A stretch of 43,704 bases of DNA from Trabulsiella odontotermitis (GCF_001297775.1 NZ_LIFX01000012.1:1-43704); one strand, 5' to 3'. Counted from the stretch's first letter, positions 1 through 9,390 are shown. Translations and numbers: made by a program. Notes: generated from the sequence alone by a model not told the origin.

Positions 1-182
1 CGCCGAAGATGTTTTGGCGTGAGAGACAGATTTTCAGCTTTGATTCAGAGTCCGAAGGATTTTGCGCTGAGACAAGGCGGCAAACGAAGGAAAGGAAGGA
101 GCATACAGAGGTATGTGACTGACTTTACGAGTGCAGCTAACGCGGTATCAGTGTAAAAGACACAGGACGAGCACAAAGAATT
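1..182 (+). other. 23S-5S rRNA internal spacer
   Basis: The window opens just past the mature 3' end of 23S rRNA: the first bases (CGCCGAAGATGTTTTGGCG) match the hairpin that directly follows 23S in E. coli rrn operons. No 23S body is inside the window. The spacer up to the 5S start is over 180 bases, about twice what I recall for E. coli (about 90), and its central purine-rich part differs from the E. coli spacer. No gene is seen in it. It would be removed by RNase III/RNase E processing. Confidence 0.75.
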
Positions 183-302
183 TGCCTGGCGGCTCTAGCG
201 CGGTGGTCCCACCTGACCCCATGCCGAACTCAGAAGTGAAACGCCGTAGCGCCGATGGTAGTGTGGGGCTTCCCCATGTGAGAGTAGGACACTGCCAGGC
301 AT
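183..302 (+). rRNA. rrfH: 5S ribosomal RNA
   Basis: A 120-nt 5S rRNA of the large ribosomal subunit. It begins TGCCTGGCGG and ends ACTGCCAGGCAT, so the two ends pair as helix I, and the central block around CCGAACTCAGAAGTGAAAC is identical to the E. coli form as I know it. A few positions differ, mainly in helices I and IV/V. It is the third rRNA of an rrn operon followed by tRNA-Asp and then dkgB, the arrangement of E. coli rrnH; the symbol rests on that synteny. Confidence 0.97.
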
Positions 303-351
303 CAATTTAGCAGTAACCCGGATAAAACCGGGGGTTGTAGACAGTTTCGGT

Positions 352-428
352 GGAGCGGTAGTTCAGTCGGTTAGAATACCTGCCTGTCACGCAGGGGGTC
401 GCGGGTTCGAGTCCCGTCCGTTCCGCCA
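352..428 (+). tRNA. aspU: tRNA-Asp(GTC), distal tRNA of the rrn operon
   Basis: A 77-nt tRNA with encoded CCA, acceptor stem GGAGCGG/CCGTTCC, anticodon GTC at 386-388, and T-loop TTCGAGT. It matches E. coli tRNA-Asp over its whole length as I know that sequence, with GGGTC in the variable loop (396-400). It follows 5S by 49 bases and is cotranscribed with the rRNA. The second tRNA-Asp at 8495-8571 differs from it by one base (T399 against G8542). Confidence 0.98.
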
Positions 429-438
429 CTTATTGAGA

Positions 439-465
439 GCCCTGAGTGAAAACTCAGGGCTTTTT
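439..465 (+). terminator. rrn operon terminator
   Basis: Nine-bp stem GCCCTGAGT/ACTCAGGGC (439-447 with 452-460), a GAAA tetraloop and a T5 tract at 461-465. It lies 10 bases past tRNA-Asp and ends the rRNA operon. Confidence 0.93.
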
Positions 466-591
466 CATATCCTAATATATTGATTATTGCTGTTTTAGCA
501 AAAATCCTCTGCGTTTTACGATCTGTTTTCCTGTCAGTGCTTCGTCCATAATCCTCGCATTAAACACAAACTGTGAAAAAGAGGAATTCTT

Positions 592-1395
592 ATGTCTATC
601 CCTGCATTTGGTCTTGGTACTTTCCGTCTGAACGACGATGTGGTTATCGCTTCTGTAAAAAACGCGCTGGAACTCGGCTACCGTGCCGTTGATACTGCGC
701 AGATCTATGGCAACGAAGCGGCTGTTGGTCAGGCGATTGCAGAAAGCGGTGTTAAGCGTAGCGATCTGTTTATCACCACTAAGATCTGGATCGAGAATCT
801 GAGCAAAGACAAACTGATCCCAAGTCTGAAAGAGAGCCTGCAGAAACTGCGTACCGATTATGTCGATCTGACGCTGATTCACTGGCCGTCCCCGAACGAT
901 GAAGTTTCTGTCGAAGAATTCATGCAGGCACTGCTGGAAGCGAAAAAACAGGGCCTGACTCGCGAAATCGGTATCTCTAACTTCACCATCCCGCTGATGG
1001 AAAAAGCCATCGCGGCGGTAGGTGCAGAGAACATCGCGACGAACCAGATTGAGCTGTCTCCGTACCTGCAGAACGGTAAAGTGGTTGACTGGGCGAAGGC
1101 TCACGGCATCCACATCACCTCTTACATGACGCTGGCTTACGGTAAGGCGCTGAAAGATGAAGTGATTGCACGTGTTGCTGCAAAACACAACGCCACCCCT
1201 GCTCAGGTCATCCTGGCATGGGCAATGGGCGAAGGTTATGCCGTCATCCCGTCTTCCACTAAACGTGAAAACCTGGCGAGCAACCTGCTGGCACGCGATC
1301 TGAAGCTGGATGCGGAAGATAAGAAAGCGATCGCTGCGCTTGATTGCAACGATCGTCTGGTTAGCCCGGAAGGCCTGGCGCCGAACTGGGATTAA
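592..1395 (+). CDS. dkgB: 2,5-diketo-D-gluconate reductase B (aldo-keto reductase)
   Basis: A 267-aa cytosolic NADPH-dependent aldo-keto reductase that reduces 2,5-diketo-D-gluconate and, in the family, small aldehydes such as methylglyoxal. The AKR tetrad is visible: Asp34 and Tyr39 in the block around [11 protein letters not shown], Lys64 in TTKIW, His97 in LIHWPS. The C-terminal cofactor part has [10 protein letters not shown]. Length equals E. coli DkgB. The ATG is preceded by AAGAGGA at a proper distance. It stands alone between the rrn terminator and its own terminator, convergent with yafC, as in E. coli. Only a weak promoter (CATAAT near 549) can be proposed. Confidence 0.96.
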   Translation: MSIPAFGLGTFRLNDDVVIASVKNALELGYRAVDTAQIYGNEAAVGQAIAESGVKRSDLFITTKIWIENLSKDKLIPSLKESLQKLRTDYVDLTLIHWPSPNDEVSVEEFMQALLEAKKQGLTREIGISNFTIPLMEKAIAAVGAENIATNQIELSPYLQNGKVVDWAKAHGIHITSYMTLAYGKALKDEVIARVAAKHNATPAQVILAWAMGEGYAVIPSSTKRENLASNLLARDLKLDAEDKKAIAALDCNDRLVSPEGLAPNWD

Positions 1396-1406
1396 TCTCC
1401 AGAGTC

Positions 1407-1436
1407 GCGAGTGGCATTGCGCCACTCGCTTTTTTT
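1407..1436 (+). terminator. dkgB terminator
   Basis: Stem GCGAGTGGC/GCCACTCGC (1407-1415 with 1421-1429) followed by a T7 run. The T run reaches the stop codon of the convergent yafC gene (1435-1437), so the two transcription units are packed end to end. Confidence 0.92.
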
Positions 1437-2331
1437 ATTTCATGTTCTGTTTAATGTATTCACTCAAGAAATCAATAAACGCCCGAATGCGAGTACTTAC
1501 CGCTCTGTCGCTGTAATAGACCGCGCTGAATGGCATCTCGACCGGCAAACGTTTATCCGCCAGCAACTCGACAAAATCTCCCTTCGCAATCTCTTTATCC
1601 ACCATATAGTCGGACAGACAGGCAATGCCATTGCCGCTCAGACAGAGATATTTTAGCGTTTCGCCGCTATTTGACGAGAGCCCGCACTGAATTTCAAAGA
1701 GTTGCCCGTCATTACAGGATACGGGCCATGTATTCAGGGAAACTGGCTCGGTGAAACCGAGGCACAAATGTTGTTTCAGTTCTTCCACGGTGTGCGGTGT
1801 GCCATGTTTCTCAAGATAATCCGGTGAAGCGATGATCTTCCGGTAGCTGTTGAACAGCGGACGCGCGCGCAGGCTGGAATCAGTGAGCGTCCCGGCCCGA
1901 ATGGCAACATCCACTTTGCGCTCAATCAGGTTGATAAACGTTTCTGAGGAGACCAGCGAGAGCGTCATTTCAGGGTAGCGTTCCCGAAACGGCTTTATCA
2001 GCGGCATCAGAAAATGAAGCACCACCGGCGTGGCGGCATCGACGCGCAGCAAACCTCGCGGTGTATTTCGCGTCTCCATCAGCTCGTTTTCCGCAGCCGC
2101 CATTTCCTGCAACACCACCTGCATCCGGCGAAAATAACGCTCGCCTTCTTCGGTCAGGCTCAGCTGACGGGTGGTTCGGTTGAGCAGACTGACGCCCAGT
2201 TTTGATTCGAGTTTTTTGACGGCCCGGCTGACGGCGGAGTTGGCTTGATCGAGCTGTTCTGCCGCCCGGCTAAAGCTTCCACTTTCGACAACCGCGACAA
2301 AGATAGCAATTTCTTCAGAGGTTGCTTTCAT
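1435..2331 (-). CDS. yafC: LysR-family transcriptional regulator YafC
   Basis: A 298-aa LysR-type regulator. Residues 1-60 form the winged helix-turn-helix ([20 protein letters not shown] then [23 protein letters not shown]); the remainder is the substrate-binding-like effector domain with the usual [14 protein letters not shown] start. The ATG is preceded by GGAGCAACA. It is divergent from yafD with 136 bases between them, so a LysR target site there is possible, but I see no clean T-N11-A box. Targets and effector are unknown to me. Length is close to E. coli YafC (about 304). Confidence 0.93.
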   Translation of the reverse strand: MKATSEEIAIFVAVVESGSFSRAAEQLDQANSAVSRAVKKLESKLGVSLLNRTTRQLSLTEEGERYFRRMQVVLQEMAAAENELMETRNTPRGLLRVDAATPVVLHFLMPLIKPFRERYPEMTLSLVSSETFINLIERKVDVAIRAGTLTDSSLRARPLFNSYRKIIASPDYLEKHGTPHTVEELKQHLCLGFTEPVSLNTWPVSCNDGQLFEIQCGLSSNSGETLKYLCLSGNGIACLSDYMVDKEIAKGDFVELLADKRLPVEMPFSAVYYSDRAVSTRIRAFIDFLSEYIKQNMK

Positions 2332-2382
2332 TGTTGCTCCATGCGCAAAAATTCAATAATACAATGTTTCTGGTAAATAGCG

Positions 2383-2411
2383 TTGAAAGTATGAGCGGAA
2401 ATCCCTATAAC
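2383..2411 (+). promoter_or_regulatory. probable yafD promoter
   Basis: TTGAAA (2383-2388), a 17-bp spacer and TATAAC (2406-2411), a good sigma-70 match in the divergent yafC/yafD region. Transcription would start near 2418, at the foot of the hairpin at 2417-2440. Confidence 0.6.
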
Positions 2412-2416
2412 AGAAG

Positions 2417-2444
2417 AACCCGCGCGATTCTGGGCGGGTTTTTT
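2417..2444 (+). terminator. terminator-like hairpin in the yafD leader
   Basis: Stem AACCCGC/GCGGGTT (2417-2423 with 2434-2440) and a run of six Ts (2439-2444), a classic intrinsic terminator shape, oriented towards yafD and 23 bases ahead of its start codon. No gene lies upstream on this strand, so it may be an attenuator, a stabilising 5' hairpin, or a guard against transcription leaving the yafC region. Confidence 0.7.
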
Positions 2445-2452
2445 GTCATTGA

Positions 2453-3268
<816 letters not shown>

Positions 3269-3275
3269 AGGTATG

Positions 3276-3301
3276 TCAGGTCTGCCGTGGGGCAGACCTG
3301 A
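3276..3301 (+). other. stem-loop in the yafD-yafE spacer
   Basis: A perfect 11-bp inverted repeat, TCAGGTCTGCC/GGCAGACCTGA (3276-3286 with 3291-3301), with loop GTGG. No T tract follows, so it is more likely an mRNA processing or stability element, or a partial terminator, between yafD and yafE. Confidence 0.6.
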
Positions 3302-3343
3302 TCTCAGTGCTGCCCTTCATTATCACTCATCAAAGGACAGCAT

Positions 3344-4114
3344 ATGACCACAGGTTCTCATCACGATAACGTCGAAAAACAGTTTGGCTCACAGGCGCAG
3401 GCCTATTTAACCAGCACGGTGCATGCCTCCGGGCGCGATCTCCAGCGTCTGGCTGAGCGGCTTTCCGCGTTCCCTCAGGCACAACTGCTGGATATGGGAT
3501 GCGGAGCAGGGCATGCCAGCTTTGTGGCGGCAGGTAACGTGGCGAATGTCACAGCTTATGACTTATCCCGTCAGATGCTGGATGTTGTTGAGCAGGCCGC
3601 GCGGGAAAAAGGACTGAATAACATCCGCACACAACAGGGATACGCAGAAGCGCTGCCGTTTGCTGATGCCGCCTTTGATGTGGTGATTAGCCGTTACTCG
3701 GCCCACCACTGGCACGATGTAGGGCAGGCGTTGCGTGAGGTGAAACGGGTGCTCAAGCCTGGCGGGGTGTTCATCATGATGGATGTCATGTCGCCCGGGC
3801 ATCCCGTTCGCGATATCTGGCTGCAAACGGTCGAAGCGCTGCGTGATACCTCACATGTGCGAAATTATTCAAGCGGCGAATGGTTAGCGCTGGTCAACGA
3901 GGCCGGGCTGATTACGCGAACGTTAACCACCGACAAATTACCGCTCGAGTTTTCTTCCTGGGTGGCGAGAATGCGCACGCCCCAGGCGCTGTGTGAGGCC
4001 ATTCGGCTGTATCAGGACAGCGCGTCGGCTGAGGTGAAAACGTACTTTGCCCTGCAGGCGGAGGGATCGTTTACCAGCGACATCGTGATGCTGGAAGCAT
4101 ATAAATCCGAATAA
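3344..4114 (+). CDS. yafE: SAM-dependent methyltransferase YafE
   Basis: A 256-aa class I methyltransferase of the UbiE/Methyltransf_11 type. Motif I, LLDMGCGAGHAS, is at residues 48-59; an acidic motif II-like YDLSRQMLDVV follows, then ISRYSAHHWHDV and a post-motif LKPGGVFIMMDV. The ATG at 3344 has AAAGGA at good spacing and a complete N-terminal helix region, so this is the full form; as I recall, E. coli YafE is annotated shorter. Substrate unknown. It is codirectional with yafD and ended by its own terminator. Confidence 0.92.
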   Translation: MTTGSHHDNVEKQFGSQAQAYLTSTVHASGRDLQRLAERLSAFPQAQLLDMGCGAGHASFVAAGNVANVTAYDLSRQMLDVVEQAAREKGLNNIRTQQGYAEALPFADAAFDVVISRYSAHHWHDVGQALREVKRVLKPGGVFIMMDVMSPGHPVRDIWLQTVEALRDTSHVRNYSSGEWLALVNEAGLITRTLTTDKLPLEFSSWVARMRTPQALCEAIRLYQDSASAEVKTYFALQAEGSFTSDIVMLEAYKSE

Positions 4115-4120
4115 AAACAA

Positions 4121-4147
4121 AAGGCACCGGTAAACGGTGCCTTTTTT
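4121..4147 (+). terminator. yafE terminator
   Basis: Stem AAGGCACCG/CGGTGCCTT (4121-4129 with 4135-4143) followed by Ts to 4147. It lies just past yafE and 15 bases before the convergent mltD stop, and its A-rich left flank would let it act for both genes. Confidence 0.9.
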
Positions 4148-4161
4148 AATTGATGCTGTTA

Positions 4162-5529
4162 TCAGGATTCTGGTCTGCTGCTGTTTTTCACATACAGCGT
4201 TAGCTGATCGCCGGGTTGCAGGCTATCGGTACCGCCATTCCAGCGGACCACGTCACGAATGTTGACGCCATGACGTTTCGCGATGCTCGACAGTGAATCA
4301 CCCTTACGTACGCGATAAGTGATGCTATCGCTGTTGCGGGCGAGACGCTGTGCGCTGCTACCTGCACCTACTGTCAGGTTCTGTCCCACTTTCAGGTTTG
4401 ATCCACGCAGATTATTCCACTGCTGAAGATCTTTCGCCGATACGCCGAGGCGTGCGGCAATGCCCGAAAGTGTATCACCTGAGCGAACCTTATAGCTGCG
4501 ACTGGCCAGTGGGGTGTTGTCGGCAACCAGCGTTGGCTGGACGGCGGCAATCTCACCTGAAGCCAGAGATTCACGCAGTTGATCCGCGTGCTTCTTTGGC
4601 ACCATCACATACTTAGGTCCTGCTGCACCGAGGGTAGAACCCTTAATGCCAGCATTAAATGCTTTCAGCTTCGTCACAGAGATACCGGCCATATCCGCTA
4701 CTTGTTTCAGATCCACCGGGTTATCCAGATGAACGCGCGCAAGTGCACGGCTTTCATCTGCGGTAGGTAACTGAACGCCATAACGTTTGCTGTTCTTGAG
4801 GATGTCGCTCAATGCCAGCATTTTAGGCACGTATACCCGGGTCTCCTGAGGTAATGAGAGTGACCAGAAGTCGGTGGGCTTGCCACGCGCTTTGTTCGCT
4901 TTCATCGCCTTCATTACACGACCCTCACCGCTGTTGTAAGCGGCAACCGTTAACAACCAGTCACCGTCAAACATCTTGTTAAGACGTTGCATCATGTCGA
5001 GAGCTGCCGTGGTAGAGGCAATCACATCACGACGCGCGTCATAACTGCGGGTCTGTTTCAAACCATAATTCCGCCCGGTGCTCGGTATGATCTGCCAGAT
5101 GCCTGCGGCATTGGCGCCAGACGTTGCATGCGGGTCAAAAGCGCTCTCCACTATGGGTAGTAGTACCAGCTCCATGGGCATGTTACGTTTCTTAACTTGC
5201 CCTGCTATCCAGTACATATACGGCTCTGCCCGTAAAGTTACATCGTGGAGATAGCTCTTGTTACGCAAATACTTTTGTTTTTGTTCGCGAATCCGGTTGT
5301 TTTCCGGAATTCCCATCTTTAGCTCGTCGCCTATGAAAGCCCACAAGTCCTGATTCTGTGCGTAGAATGTTCCATCGTCCATCCATCGCGCCTGACTTAT
5401 GAACTTTCCTGCTTCCCCTTGACCAGCTGCAGAAAGGCTCTGTGCATGTTGTTGGACGTTACCATCGTGCTTAGACGCCTGGCACCCCACCAGCAGGACA
5501 GAGGCGAGTAATATCGCTTTTGCCTTCAT
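4162..5529 (-). CDS. mltD: membrane-bound lytic murein transglycosylase D
   Basis: A 455-aa outer-membrane lipoprotein that cleaves peptidoglycan glycan strands to 1,6-anhydromuropeptides. The signal peptide ends in the lipobox LLVGC with acylated Cys16. The SLT (goose-lysozyme-like) domain covers about 105-225, with catalytic Glu128 in LPIVESAFDP and the downstream GIWQIIPSTGRNYGL. Two LysM peptidoglycan-binding repeats lie at about 345-387 (SYKVRSGDTLSGIA) and 404-447 (TYRVRKGDSLSSIA). Length matches E. coli MltD (452). It lies upstream of nothing codirectional; gloB, 71 bases upstream on the same strand, may be cotranscribed. Confidence 0.97.
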   Translation of the reverse strand: MKAKAILLASVLLVGCQASKHDGNVQQHAQSLSAAGQGEAGKFISQARWMDDGTFYAQNQDLWAFIGDELKMGIPENNRIREQKQKYLRNKSYLHDVTLRAEPYMYWIAGQVKKRNMPMELVLLPIVESAFDPHATSGANAAGIWQIIPSTGRNYGLKQTRSYDARRDVIASTTAALDMMQRLNKMFDGDWLLTVAAYNSGEGRVMKAMKANKARGKPTDFWSLSLPQETRVYVPKMLALSDILKNSKRYGVQLPTADESRALARVHLDNPVDLKQVADMAGISVTKLKAFNAGIKGSTLGAAGPKYVMVPKKHADQLRESLASGEIAAVQPTLVADNTPLASRSYKVRSGDTLSGIAARLGVSAKDLQQWNNLRGSNLKVGQNLTVGAGSSAQRLARNSDSITYRVRKGDSLSSIAKRHGVNIRDVVRWNGGTDSLQPGDQLTLYVKNSSRPES

Positions 5530-5600
5530 GTGTGTGTCAATAGTTGCTTAAAAGACGAGCAATCATAACGGCGAAGTTTTTAAAAGGCAACCCGGAATTT

Positions 5601-6356
5601 TCAGAAGTTGTCTTTCTTTACCCGTAACCAGGCGAATCGCTCTTCAGGTTGTTGCAATTTTGTTTCTTTCGATATTTCATTAATTAAATCAATGTCATCC
5701 GTACGTAAAAAAATATTTATTTGACGTTCATTTTTCAGAATTACGGGCAGTGTTTTTTGATTTTTTGCACGTAACTCCTTAACTTTAAGGTAATAATCAT
5801 TTATCGCCGGATCATGGGGAAGAATGCTTAAGGCAAACTTTATATTTGTTAAAGTATACTCATGTGCGCAACAAATGAGCGTATCCGCCGGAAGTGCATT
5901 TATCTTCTGGAATGATTGATACATCTGCGTTGGCGTGCCTTCAAACAAACGACCGCAACCGCCTGAGAACATCGTGTCACCGCAGAAAAGATAAGGATCG
6001 CTGAAGAAACAGATATGTCCTAAAGTGTGACCTGGCGTAGAAATTACCCTAAATTTGCACCCCAAAATAGCCACCTCGTCGCCTTCATCTACGACTTTAG
6101 TTGTACCCTTATCTTGTGTTTCCGCAGGGCCATATACCACTACATCAGGAAAATGCTGGCGAAGTTCTTTCACGCCGCCAACATGATCATGGTGGTGGTG
6201 GGTGAGTAAAATCGCTTCGGGCTGCCACTGGTTTTCTTTTATTGCAGCAAGCACCGGCGCCGCCTCGCCAGGATCCACGATCAGGCAACGGCCATTATCG
6301 TCACTCAGAACCCAGATGTAGTTGTCCTGAAAGGCAGGAATACTGATAAGATTCAT
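5601..6356 (-). CDS. gloB: hydroxyacylglutathione hydrolase (glyoxalase II)
   Basis: A 251-aa metallo-beta-lactamase-fold enzyme that hydrolyses S-D-lactoylglutathione to D-lactate and glutathione, the second step of methylglyoxal detoxification. The metal motif THHHHDH is at residues 52-58 (His53, His55, Asp57, His58), followed by [12 protein letters not shown] and [13 protein letters not shown]. The C-terminus carries the HAGH substrate-binding helices ([11 protein letters not shown]). The ATG is preceded by GAGG. It is divergent from yafS with only 33 bases between the start codons, so promoters must overlap the coding ends. Confidence 0.97.
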   Translation of the reverse strand: MNLISIPAFQDNYIWVLSDDNGRCLIVDPGEAAPVLAAIKENQWQPEAILLTHHHHDHVGGVKELRQHFPDVVVYGPAETQDKGTTKVVDEGDEVAILGCKFRVISTPGHTLGHICFFSDPYLFCGDTMFSGGCGRLFEGTPTQMYQSFQKINALPADTLICCAHEYTLTNIKFALSILPHDPAINDYYLKVKELRAKNQKTLPVILKNERQINIFLRTDDIDLINEISKETKLQQPEERFAWLRVKKDNF

Positions 6357-6389
6357 AAATTACCTCACAAAGCGTAGCGGAAGGTTGTA

Positions 6390-7112
6390 ATGAAACCGGC
6401 AAGGATACCTCAAACAGTAGAAGCGCCCATCCACTGGTCAGAAATGCCGTGGGGGGAATACTATCGCGAGGCGCTGGAATATCAGCTTAAACCCTGGCTG
6501 GCCAAATTGTACGGTTTTCACCTGCTAAAGATTGGCAATCTCAGCGCGGAAATCAACACGGAAGCCTGCGCGATTTCGCATCAGGTTAATGTGTCGCTGC
6601 GGGGCGAACCGATGCAGGTCAAAGCCGATCCGCTGTGGTTGCCGTTTGCCGAAAAATCAGTGGATGCCTGCATGCTGGCACATACGCTGCCCTGGTGTCA
6701 GGATCCTCATCGTCTGCTGCGCGAAGTGGATCGCGTGTTGATCGACGATGGCTGGCTCATTCTGAGCGGTTTTAACCCGGTGAGCCTGATGGGCATGCGC
6801 AAGCTGGTGCCGGTGTTAAGAAAAAGCACGCCCTACAATAGCCGAATGTTTACCATGATGCGCCAGATGGACTGGCTGGCGCTGCTGAATTTTGAGGTGC
6901 TGCACTACGGCCGTTTTCAGGTTTTACCCTGGACCCGGCAGGGCGGGCGGCTCCTCAGCACGCATATTCCCGCGCTGGGGTGCCTGCAACTGATTGTCGC
7001 CCGTAAGCGCACCATTCCGTTGACGTTAAACCCGATGCGGCAGAGCAAAGCAAAAACACAGCTGAGACCTGCGGTAGGGGCGACCCGGCAATACCGCAAG
7101 CCCTACGACTAA
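6390..7112 (+). CDS. yafS: putative SAM-dependent methyltransferase YafS
   Basis: A 240-aa protein with a Methyltransf_11-like core: PLWLPFAEKSVDACMLAHTLPW resembles the stretch around motif II/III, followed by LLREVDRVLIDDGWLILSGFNP. Motif I is weak, so whether it binds SAM cannot be told from sequence. Its stop codon abuts the stop of rnhA at 7113 with no spacer, a tail-to-tail arrangement conserved in E. coli. Divergent from gloB. Function unknown. Confidence 0.9.
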   Translation: MKPARIPQTVEAPIHWSEMPWGEYYREALEYQLKPWLAKLYGFHLLKIGNLSAEINTEACAISHQVNVSLRGEPMQVKADPLWLPFAEKSVDACMLAHTLPWCQDPHRLLREVDRVLIDDGWLILSGFNPVSLMGMRKLVPVLRKSTPYNSRMFTMMRQMDWLALLNFEVLHYGRFQVLPWTRQGGRLLSTHIPALGCLQLIVARKRTIPLTLNPMRQSKAKTQLRPAVGATRQYRKPYD

Positions 7113-7577
7113 TTATTCGGGCTGATAACCCGTATCGTCGAACGCGGGGTTGCAGGCAGCGGCCCGCGCCAGCTCATCGCAGCGTTCGTTTTCCGGGTGC
7201 CCGGCGTGGCCTTTAACCCACTCCCAGCGGATCTGATGCTGGCTGAGCGCGGTATCCAGGCGCTGCCAGAGATCGACATTCTTGACCGGTTTTTTATCGG
7301 CTGTTTTCCAGCCACGCTTTTTCCAGTTGTGGATCCACTGGGTGATCCCCTGACGAACGTACTGGCTGTCTGTGCTCAGCACGATTTCGCAATGCTCTTT
7401 CAGGGCTTCGAGCGCGACAATCGCCGCCATCAACTCCATGCGATTGTTAGTGGTAAGATGATAACCTGCGCTAAAGGTTTTTTCGTGCTGGCGATAGCGT
7501 AAAATAGCACCGTAGCCACCCGGCCCTGGATTGCCGAGGCAAGAACCATCGGTGAAAATTTCTACCTGTTTAAGCAT
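7113..7577 (-). CDS. rnhA: ribonuclease HI
   Basis: A 154-aa enzyme that degrades the RNA strand of RNA-DNA hybrids during replication and R-loop removal. All active-site residues fall on the E. coli numbering: Asp10, Glu48, Asp70, His124 and Asp134, with the basic protrusion ([20 protein letters not shown]) at 81-100. The reading frame is open further upstream, but the ATG at 7577, preceded by AGAG and giving [11 protein letters not shown], is the family start. It is divergent from dnaQ, start codons 52 bases apart, as in E. coli where the two promoters overlap. Confidence 0.98.
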   Translation of the reverse strand: MLKQVEIFTDGSCLGNPGPGGYGAILRYRQHEKTFSAGYHLTTNNRMELMAAIVALEALKEHCEIVLSTDSQYVRQGITQWIHNWKKRGWKTADKKPVKNVDLWQRLDTALSQHQIRWEWVKGHAGHPENERCDELARAAACNPAFDDTGYQPE

Positions 7578-7629
7578 CTCTGGTAGACTTCCTGTGATTA
7601 AAACGACAAGTCTGACATAAATGACCGTG

Positions 7630-8361
7630 ATGAGCACTGCAATTACACGACAGATCGTCCTCGATACTGAAACCACCGGTATGAATCAGATCGGTGCCCA
7701 CTACGAAGGGCATAAGATCATCGAAATCGGTGCCGTCGAGGTGATTAACCGTCGCCTGACGGGCAACAACTTCCACGTCTACCTGAAGCCGGACCGGCTG
7801 GTGGATCCGGAAGCGTTTATGGTTCACGGCATCGCCGACGAATTCCTGCTGGACAAGCCCACGTTCGGGGACGTCGCTGATGAGTTTCTGGAGTATATCC
7901 GCGGCGCGGAACTCGTCATTCATAACGCCTCGTTTGATATTGGCTTTATGGATTATGAGTTCGCGAAACTCAATCGCGGTATTCCGAAAACGGACACCTT
8001 CTGTAAAGTCACCGACAGCCTGGCGCTGGCGAGACGCATGTTCCCAGGCAAAAGGAACAGCCTTGATGCGCTTTGTTCCCGCTACGAAATAGACAACACC
8101 AAGCGTACGCTGCACGGGGCATTGCTCGATGCCGAGATCCTCGCAGATGTTTACCTGACGATGACCGGCGGGCAAACCTCCATGGCCTTTGCGGTGGACG
8201 GCGAGTCGCAACAGCAGGCGGGTGATGTAGGGATTCAGCGCGTTGTTCGGGCAGCCAGCAAATTACGCGTTGTTTTAGCCAGCGATGACGAGCTGGTGGC
8301 GCATGAATCGCGGCTTGATCTGGTGGAGAAAAAAGGGGGAAGCTGCCTCTGGCGCGCCTGA
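7630..8361 (+). CDS. dnaQ: DNA polymerase III epsilon subunit (3'-5' proofreading exonuclease)
   Basis: A 243-aa DEDDh exonuclease that proofreads for Pol III and binds the alpha subunit DnaE. ExoI motif LDTETTG gives Asp12 and Glu14; ExoIII gives His162 and Asp167 in [15 protein letters not shown]. The C-terminal alpha-binding tail is intact ([17 protein letters not shown]). I chose the ATG at 7630 (MSTAITRQ), the E. coli start; an in-frame ATG at 7621 would add MTV. Residue 64 before VHGI is Met where E. coli has Gly. Divergent from rnhA; tRNA-Asp follows after 133 bases. Confidence 0.97.
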   Translation: MSTAITRQIVLDTETTGMNQIGAHYEGHKIIEIGAVEVINRRLTGNNFHVYLKPDRLVDPEAFMVHGIADEFLLDKPTFGDVADEFLEYIRGAELVIHNASFDIGFMDYEFAKLNRGIPKTDTFCKVTDSLALARRMFPGKRNSLDALCSRYEIDNTKRTLHGALLDAEILADVYLTMTGGQTSMAFAVDGESQQQAGDVGIQRVVRAASKLRVVLASDDELVAHESRLDLVEKKGGSCLWRA

Positions 8362-8436
8362 ATTTGCAGTGAGTAATGCGAAAATCGCCGTGTGGGTGAA
8401 ATTTGCAGCAAACGATTCAAAATGCCGGAAAAAGCG

Positions 8437-8465
8437 TTGACGGGGGAGTGGGTAATCCGTAATAT
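8437..8465 (+). promoter_or_regulatory. promoter of the solitary tRNA-Asp gene
   Basis: TTGACG (8437-8442), a 17-bp spacer and TATA-like TAATAT (8460-8465), followed by a GC-rich discriminator (GCGCC), as in stringently controlled stable-RNA promoters. The start point would be about 22 bases ahead of the mature tRNA. Confidence 0.85.
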
Positions 8466-8494
8466 GCGCCTCGTTCCCAACGGAACAACAACGC

Positions 8495-8571
8495 GGAGCG
8501 GTAGTTCAGTCGGTTAGAATACCTGCCTGTCACGCAGGGGGGCGCGGGTTCGAGTCCCGTCCGTTCCGCCA
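8495..8571 (+). tRNA. aspV: tRNA-Asp(GTC), solitary copy
   Basis: A 77-nt tRNA-Asp with encoded CCA, the same cloverleaf as the copy at 352-428 and anticodon GTC in CCTGTCACG. The only difference between the two copies is in the variable loop: GGGGC here (8539-8543) against GGGTC, a U47-to-G47 change. It sits between dnaQ and yafV as E. coli aspV does, with its own promoter and terminator. Confidence 0.97.
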
Positions 8572-8578
8572 CTATTCA

Positions 8579-8618
8579 GAAGGCCTGAATCAGCAATGAT
8601 TCAGGCCTTCGTCGTTTT
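8579..8618 (+). terminator. tRNA-Asp terminator
   Basis: Twelve-bp stem GAAGGCCTGAAT/ATTCAGGCCTTC (8579-8590 with 8599-8610), then GTCGTTTT. It ends the tRNA transcript and overlaps the stop codon of the convergent yafV gene. Confidence 0.85.
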
Positions 8619-9390
8619 AGCGGCCCAGTGTAAACGGGTCCGCATCCTGCCAGGCGGGAAACTTCTCCCGATATTCCTGCAAAAGCTCCAGCGATAACTC
8701 AGCATCAAGTCGTGTCGCCTGATGCGCCTCGGCAGAGGCGAGAATTTCACCCTGCGGACTGATGATACGGCTGTCGCCGCGGTAATGATGCCCGTTACCG
8801 TCGGTACCGACGCGGTTACAGCCTGCCACATACGCCAGGTTTTCTATCGCTCTGGCGATAAGCAACGACTGCCAGTGCAGCGAGCGCGGCGCTGGCCAGT
8901 TCGCCACATACAGCGCCAGATCGTAATCATCACGGTTACGCGACCACACCGGGAAGCGCAGGTCGTAGCACACCAGCGGAAGAATGCGCCAGCCACGCCA
9001 TTCGAAGACGACGCGTTCATTCCCTGCCTGGTAATAATGGTGTTCATCCGCCATACGAAACAGATGACGTTTATCGTAAAAATGCACGTGGCCGCCAGGC
9101 TCGACCAGCAAAAAACGGTTTACCGCACCGCGTTCCGTCTGCAGCGCGGCACTCCCGGCAACCAGCGCCTGCGTCTGCTGTGCTTTGGCGCGCATCCACG
9201 CGACGACCTCGTCCTGAGGCAGCGACTGCTGCGCTGCTTCCATGGCAAAACCTGTAGTAAACATTTCCGGCAGGACGATCAGATCCCGCCCGGTAAGGTC
9301 TTCCAGCTGGAGATCAAAATGGCGCAGGTTTGCCGGGCCATCCATCCAGACCAGCGGCTGCTGCAATAACGTAATTTTCAAGCCAGACAC
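8617..9390 (-). CDS. yafV: omega-amidase YafV (nitrilase superfamily)
   Basis: A 257-aa C-N hydrolase that, in E. coli, deamidates alpha-ketoglutaramate/alpha-ketosuccinamate-type omega-amides. The nitrilase triad is clear: Glu42 in VLPEMFTTGF, Lys107 in YDKRHLF, Cys141 in LPLVCYDLRFPVW. Length matches E. coli (256). It is convergent with tRNA-Asp and lies downstream of fadE on the same strand, separated by the fadE terminator. Confidence 0.96.
   Translation of the reverse strand: MSGLKITLLQQPLVWMDGPANLRHFDLQLEDLTGRDLIVLPEMFTTGFAMEAAQQSLPQDEVVAWMRAKAQQTQALVAGSAALQTERGAVNRFLLVEPGGHVHFYDKRHLFRMADEHHYYQAGNERVVFEWRGWRILPLVCYDLRFPVWSRNRDDYDLALYVANWPAPRSLHWQSLLIARAIENLAYVAGCNRVGTDGNGHHYRGDSRIISPQGEILASAEAHQATRLDAELSLELLQEYREKFPAWQDADPFTLGR

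Noticed and set aside
484..1425. A 313-codon minus-strand frame covering dkgB
   Set aside because: It lies wholly antisense to dkgB, which carries all aldo-keto reductase residues; no start signal on the minus strand.
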